The position numbers were made by a program, and so were the translations under genes. From assembly GCF_002101375.1 (NCBI RefSeq), contig NZ_CP015207.1, positions 3,240,001 to 3,304,000 of the forward strand: 64,000 nucleotides of DNA, in the 5' to 3' direction. The notes below the pieces were generated by a model. It was not told the DNA's origin and did not search any database. It saw nothing but the letters and a program-made list of their open reading frames with translations. The DNA comes from Sporosarcina ureae. GTDB lineage: Bacteria; Bacillota; Bacilli; Bacillales_A; Planococcaceae. Shown in pieces: positions 60,165-64,000 of this stretch; position 1 is the first letter of the stretch, and every line of letters begins with the position of its first letter.

Positions 60165-62591
60165 ATGAGTGAAACAGAACCATATTTAATCGGTAGGCCG
60201 GTCGTGACAATTTTCCATAATACGACGAATCTATTTTCCATCGTCAAGTTGAAAGTCACTTCCACCAATACCGATTACCGCGACAGTGAAATAGTGATCA
60301 AAGGGTCATTCCCTCCTTTAGTTGCGGAAGAAGATTATAAATTTACGGGTCGACTTGTTACCCATCCTGTACATGGACAGCAGTTTGATGTGCAGACGTT
60401 TTCGAAAGAGTTACCTGCGACGGAGGCGGGTCTGATTCATTATCTTTCTGGTGACTTATTTCCTGGAATTGGGAAGAAAACGGCGAGTGATATTGTCAAA
60501 ACACTCGGCAATAATGTCATTCAGAAAATTCTTGAAGACCGCAGTGTTCTTGACCAAATCCCACGTTTGAGCGACGAGCGGAAAGATACGCTCGTTTCGG
60601 TGTTGCAGGAAAATCTAGGTCTTGAGCGTACAATGGTGCAACTCAATGAATGGGGCTTCGGTCCACAAGTGGCCATGCGTATATATCAAGCGTATCAAGA
60701 TGATGCGATCACCATTCTGACAGAAAATCCATACCGTTTAATTCAGGAGATCGAAGGAATCGGCTTTCAACGAGCAGACGATCTCGCAAAGCAACTGGGG
60801 CTCGTCGGGGATCATCCCGCGCGTATTAAGGCAGCTGTTTATTACAGCGTACATAGTGAAGTACAGTCTGCAGGACATGTCTACGTAGAATCGGAGACGA
60901 TCTTGCCACAAGCGAAGCTGTTGCTTGAATCGAGTCAGGCTCATATCATCTCGTACGAATCGATTACCCAAGCAGTGATTGAACTCGTCGAAGAAGGTGC
61001 ACTGTCTGCTGAAATGCAACGTCTTTATTTACCTTCTCTTTATTTTTCGGAAATTGGTATTGCAGCAAAAGTAAATAAAATTCTTGAAAATGAAGTTGCT
61101 GATCAATTTCCTGCTTCTGAAATTAGAAAAGCTATAGGTGAAATTGAGGAACGTTTGGAAGTGCAATATGCCGAAACGCAAGTCGAAGCCATCGAGCGCG
61201 CCCTTCATTCTTCACTGCTCGTGTTAACGGGTGGCCCAGGGACGGGGAAGACCACTGTGATTAGAGGGTTGGTTGAGGCCTATGCAGAACTGCATGGTCT
61301 CTCACTCGACATCGAAGAGTATGCACGGAAAAAAGAACCGTTTCCAATCATTTTGGCAGCCCCTACAGGACGCGCTGCGAAACGTATGTCTGAATCGACC
61401 GGATTACCTGCGATGACGATCCATCGTCTACTCGGTTTTACGGGTCAGGAAGCTGAAGAAGAGACTGAACGAGAAGTGGACGGCAATCTCATCATCATTG
61501 ATGAAACATCCATGGTGGATACTTGGCTCATGCATCAGCTGTTAAAAGCTGTCCGCAACGATGCGCAGTTATTGTTCGTTGGTGACCAGGACCAACTACC
61601 TTCCGTTGGACCTGGTCAAGTGTTGCATGACTTCATGCAGTCAGGGAGAATCCCGGTTGTTGAACTGACTGATATTTTTCGACAAAGTGAAGGCTCGACA
61701 ATTATCGAAATGGCACATATGATCAAGCAAAAAGAATGTACGATGGATGTCACAAAGAAAACATCGGACCGTTCATTTATCAAAGCATCAAGTGATCAAA
61801 TACTGCCTGCGGTCAAACAAATCATTGAAAATGCGACATCAAAAGGACATTCCATTAAAGACATCCAAGTACTGGCACCGATGTATAAAGGTCCAGCAGG
61901 TATAGATGGCTTGAATAAGATGATCCAAGAAGTAACGAATCCACCTGCAGAGGGTAGAAAAGAAATGGTTTTCGGTGAAACGACGTATCGCATAGGAGAT
62001 AAAGTACTACAACTCGTCAACCAACCTGAAAGTAATGTCTTCAATGGGGATATGGGGGAAGTCGTTGCGATCATGTTAGCGAAAGAAACTACTGACAAAA
62101 AAGCGATCATGGTGGTTTCCTATGACGGCAATGAAGTGCAGTATGAGCGAAGTGATTTGAATCAGCTGACACTTGCGTATTGTTGTTCTATCCATAAATC
62201 CCAAGGCAGTGAATTTCCGATTGTGGTCATGCCGATCGTGAGAAGTCAGCGGAAAATGTTGCGACGGAATCTCCTTTACACTGGGATTACGCGCGCTAAG
62301 AACTTCTTAATACTGTGTGGTGAAGCGGAAGAATTTAAGGCGGGTATTGCGCGCACTGACGAAACAGAACGACAGACGACGCTAAAAGAACGCATTACGG
62401 GGGAAACGCAAGAAAATCTAGCAATACATCACAAGGAACCCATCTCAGTCGATGAAGCACCCGCAAAAGTGACGGTTGAACCACAAGACACGGCACCGGC
62501 AAAGTTAACGATGGACAATTTTACTGGAATCGACCCGCTCGTGGGCATGAACAACGTGTCACCATTCGACTTTCTTGAAGTGACGGATTGA
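60165..62591 (+). CDS. recD2: RecD2 (YrrC) DNA helicase
   Basis: The 808-residue superfamily 1B helicase has an extended N-terminal part with HhH repeats (GLIHYLSGDLFPGIGKKTAS, LIQEIEGIGFQRADDLAKQL). The RecD-type core follows, with Walker A VLTGGPGTGKTTVIRGL, motif II IIIDETSMVD, GDQDQLPSVGPG and SIHKSQGSEFPIVVMP near the end. RecD2 without RecBC supports replication and mismatch repair. ATG 60165 follows AAAGGAGGGA. Its stop codon overlaps the -35 box of the alaS promoter. Confidence 0.94.
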   Translation: MSETEPYLIGRPVVTIFHNTTNLFSIVKLKVTSTNTDYRDSEIVIKGSFPPLVAEEDYKFTGRLVTHPVHGQQFDVQTFSKELPATEAGLIHYLSGDLFPGIGKKTASDIVKTLGNNVIQKILEDRSVLDQIPRLSDERKDTLVSVLQENLGLERTMVQLNEWGFGPQVAMRIYQAYQDDAITILTENPYRLIQEIEGIGFQRADDLAKQLGLVGDHPARIKAAVYYSVHSEVQSAGHVYVESETILPQAKLLLESSQAHIISYESITQAVIELVEEGALSAEMQRLYLPSLYFSEIGIAAKVNKILENEVADQFPASEIRKAIGEIEERLEVQYAETQVEAIERALHSSLLVLTGGPGTGKTTVIRGLVEAYAELHGLSLDIEEYARKKEPFPIILAAPTGRAAKRMSESTGLPAMTIHRLLGFTGQEAEEETEREVDGNLIIIDETSMVDTWLMHQLLKAVRNDAQLLFVGDQDQLPSVGPGQVLHDFMQSGRIPVVELTDIFRQSEGSTIIEMAHMIKQKECTMDVTKKTSDRSFIKASSDQILPAVKQIIENATSKGHSIKDIQVLAPMYKGPAGIDGLNKMIQEVTNPPAEGRKEMVFGETTYRIGDKVLQLVNQPESNVFNGDMGEVVAIMLAKETTDKKAIMVVSYDGNEVQYERSDLNQLTLAYCCSIHKSQGSEFPIVVMPIVRSQRKMLRRNLLYTGITRAKNFLILCGEAEEFKAGIARTDETERQTTLKERITGETQENLAIHHKEPISVDEAPAKVTVEPQDTAPAKLTMDNFTGIDPLVGMNNVSPFDFLEVTD

Positions 62592-62616
62592 CAAAGCGAG
62601 AGAACTTTCCTATAAT
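62588..62616 (+). promoter_or_regulatory. Consensus sigma-A promoter of alaS
   Basis: Perfect TTGACA (62588-62593) and TATAAT (62611-62616) with a 17-base spacer. The TGA stop of recD2 (62589-62591) lies inside the -35 box. Confidence 0.88.
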
Positions 62617-62629
62617 TCGTTTAGAAATA

Positions 62630-62860
62630 ATCAAAACGTTGAAGGAACAAGTACCTGTTTATTCTGTGTCATAGAAAAGAGCTTCTTGGCTGAAAAAGCT
62701 CCCTCAGATCTACAGCGAACGCTATTCCGAAGTTGCAGGCTAATCCCTGCCGTCTTGCCGCGTTAAGGCAACTCGAGATACCGCGTTATGCGGTAATTAG
62801 GGTGGTACCGCGATCAATGAAACCTTCGCCCCTTTATACAAGGGGTGGAGTTTTTTTAAT
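62630..62860 (+). promoter_or_regulatory. T-box riboswitch controlling alaS (alanine GCU specifier)
   Basis: Seen in order: AGTA (62650-62653) of the specifier loop, GAACGCTA with specifier GCT at 62721-62723, the T-box AGGGTGGTACCGCG (62799-62812), and a terminator with CCCCTT / AAGGGG followed by seven Ts. The specifier matches the downstream alanyl-tRNA synthetase. Uncharged tRNA-Ala would stabilise the antiterminator. Confidence 0.92.
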
Positions 62861-62878
62861 TTTAGGAGGAGTAAAACG

Positions 62879-64000
62879 ATGAGAAAACTCACGGCATCTG
62901 AAATTCGCCAAATGTTTTTAGACTATTTTAAAGAGCACGGGCATAATGTAGAACCATCAGCAGCATTAGTGCCAGTTGATGATGCATCACTATTATGGAT
63001 TAACAGTGGAGTCGCTACATTGAAGAAATATTTTGATGGACGAGTGATTCCTGAAAACCCGCGGATTGCTAATGCGCAAAAATCGATCCGCACAAACGAT
63101 ATTGAAAATGTCGGCTATACAGCACGTCACCATACGTTCTTTGAAATGCTCGGCAACTTTTCTATTGGTGATTATTTCAAAGAAGAAGCAATTATTCGTG
63201 CGTGGGATTTCCTGACAAATGAACAATGGATCGGTTTTGATCCCGAACGCTTATCCGTTACGATCCATCCGGAAGACGAAGAAGCGTATGCTATCTGGAA
63301 AGATCAGATTGGTATTCCGGTTGAGCGCATCATTCGCCTCGAAGGCAACTTCTGGGATATCGGTGAAGGCCCAAGTGGTCCAAACTCTGAAATCTTCTAC
63401 GACCGCGGACCGAGTTATGGCGACGATTTCTCCGATCCTGAATTATATCCAGGTGGAGAAAACGAACGGTATTTGGAAATCTGGAACTTAGTATTCTCTG
63501 AGTTCAATCATAATCCTGATAACACGTACACACCGCTACCAAAGAAAAACATCGATACGGGAATGGGTCTTGAGCGCATGGCATCCGTTATCCAAGATGT
63601 GCCAACAAACTTCGATACAGACTTGTTCTTACCGATCATTGAAGCAGTTGAAAATGTTTCAGGCAGAAAATACGGTGAAACTACTCAAGCAGACACGGCA
63701 TTTAAAGTCATTTCGGATCATATCCGCACAGTAGCATTCGCTATTGGCGACGGAGCACTTCCGTCCAATGAAGGCCGTGGCTATGTTCTGCGTCGTCTAT
63801 TAAGAAGAGCGGTCCGTTTCGCGAAACAATTAGGTATTGATAAGCCATTTATGTACATGCTGGTACCTATTGTTGGGGATATCATGAAAGACTTCTACCC
63901 CGAAGTCCACGATAAACAAGCGTTCATTATGAAAGTCGTGAAAAACGAAGAGGACCGTTTCCACGAAACATTGCATGACGGTATGGCGATTTTAACGACG
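62879..64000 (+). CDS. alaS: Alanyl-tRNA synthetase (N-terminal part, cut by window end)
   Basis: The 374 codons present start at ATG 62879 after GGAGGAG and run off the window. They contain the class II catalytic core: [71 protein letters not shown] and [11 protein letters not shown]. AlaRS charges tRNA-Ala; the editing and oligomerisation domains lie beyond the window. Expression is governed by the T-box upstream. Confidence 0.97.
   Translation, partial: MRKLTASEIRQMFLDYFKEHGHNVEPSAALVPVDDASLLWINSGVATLKKYFDGRVIPENPRIANAQKSIRTNDIENVGYTARHHTFFEMLGNFSIGDYFKEEAIIRAWDFLTNEQWIGFDPERLSVTIHPEDEEAYAIWKDQIGIPVERIIRLEGNFWDIGEGPSGPNSEIFYDRGPSYGDDFSDPELYPGGENERYLEIWNLVFSEFNHNPDNTYTPLPKKNIDTGMGLERMASVIQDVPTNFDTDLFLPIIEAVENVSGRKYGETTQADTAFKVISDHIRTVAFAIGDGALPSNEGRGYVLRRLLRRAVRFAKQLGIDKPFMYMLVPIVGDIMKDFYPEVHDKQAFIMKVVKNEEDRFHETLHDGMAILTT

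Overview
The window is a low-GC Firmicutes chromosome segment whose core gene order closely follows Bacillus subtilis. Recognisable blocks are dinG-ypmB-aspB-dnaD-nth-ypoC with ponA-recU, yppE-mrfA...mrfB-gpsB-rnpB-ypsC-ypvA, the nifS/niaR-nad locus, and rarA/cymR-iscS-mnmA-yrrB-recD2-alaS. The gene set, the many TTG/GTG starts and an SLH-domain surface nucleotidase suggest a Planococcaceae member, possibly Sporosarcina. The genus is inference.

Layout. 0.3-12.8 kb: DNA repair and replication core (DinG, DnaD, endonuclease III, RecU, MrfA), aspartate aminotransferase and penicillin-binding protein 1. 12.8-18.6 kb: an accessory block splitting mrfA from mrfB. It holds an SLH-anchored 5'-nucleotidase, a decayed replication-type gene, a DUF488 protein, a self-regulated-looking XRE/DUF3169 pair, a DUF4385 protein and small ORFs. 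18.6-33.2 kb: mrfB, gpsB, a glycosylase plus a short UvrA paralogue, a helically phased GAGCG repeat, RNase P RNA, the YpsC methyltransferase, the YpvA Fe-S helicase, a CheX-like protein, and a dynamin-rhodanese-phosphoesterase operon.

33.2-44.4 kb is a zone of gene decay and mobile DNA. It contains a lipoprotein broken by two frameshifts, two secreted M14 carboxypeptidases, a dead IS3-type element, a broken ECF sigma factor, a GIY-YIG/TPR protein and a YghU-type glutathione transferase. It ends in a run of small, mostly membrane-protein genes separated by related GGGTGC...GCACC palindromes followed by GGCCAGATT. That run looks like a cassette array and is the most unusual structure in the window.

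44.4-64 kb returns to the core: an RNase HI-like protein, a zinc-finger protein, a cold-shock protein, a CidA/CidB pair and the NAD synthesis locus (nadC-nadA divergent from nifS-niaR, with nadB absent). Then come a T-box-controlled proBA, a branched-chain aminotransferase, a lipoprotein and rarA. The end is the sulfur/tRNA-thiolation operon (cymR, iscS, mnmA, TPR protein, recD2), followed by a T-box leader and the first 374 codons of alaS, which runs off the window. All starts were chosen by ribosome-binding-site position where possible.
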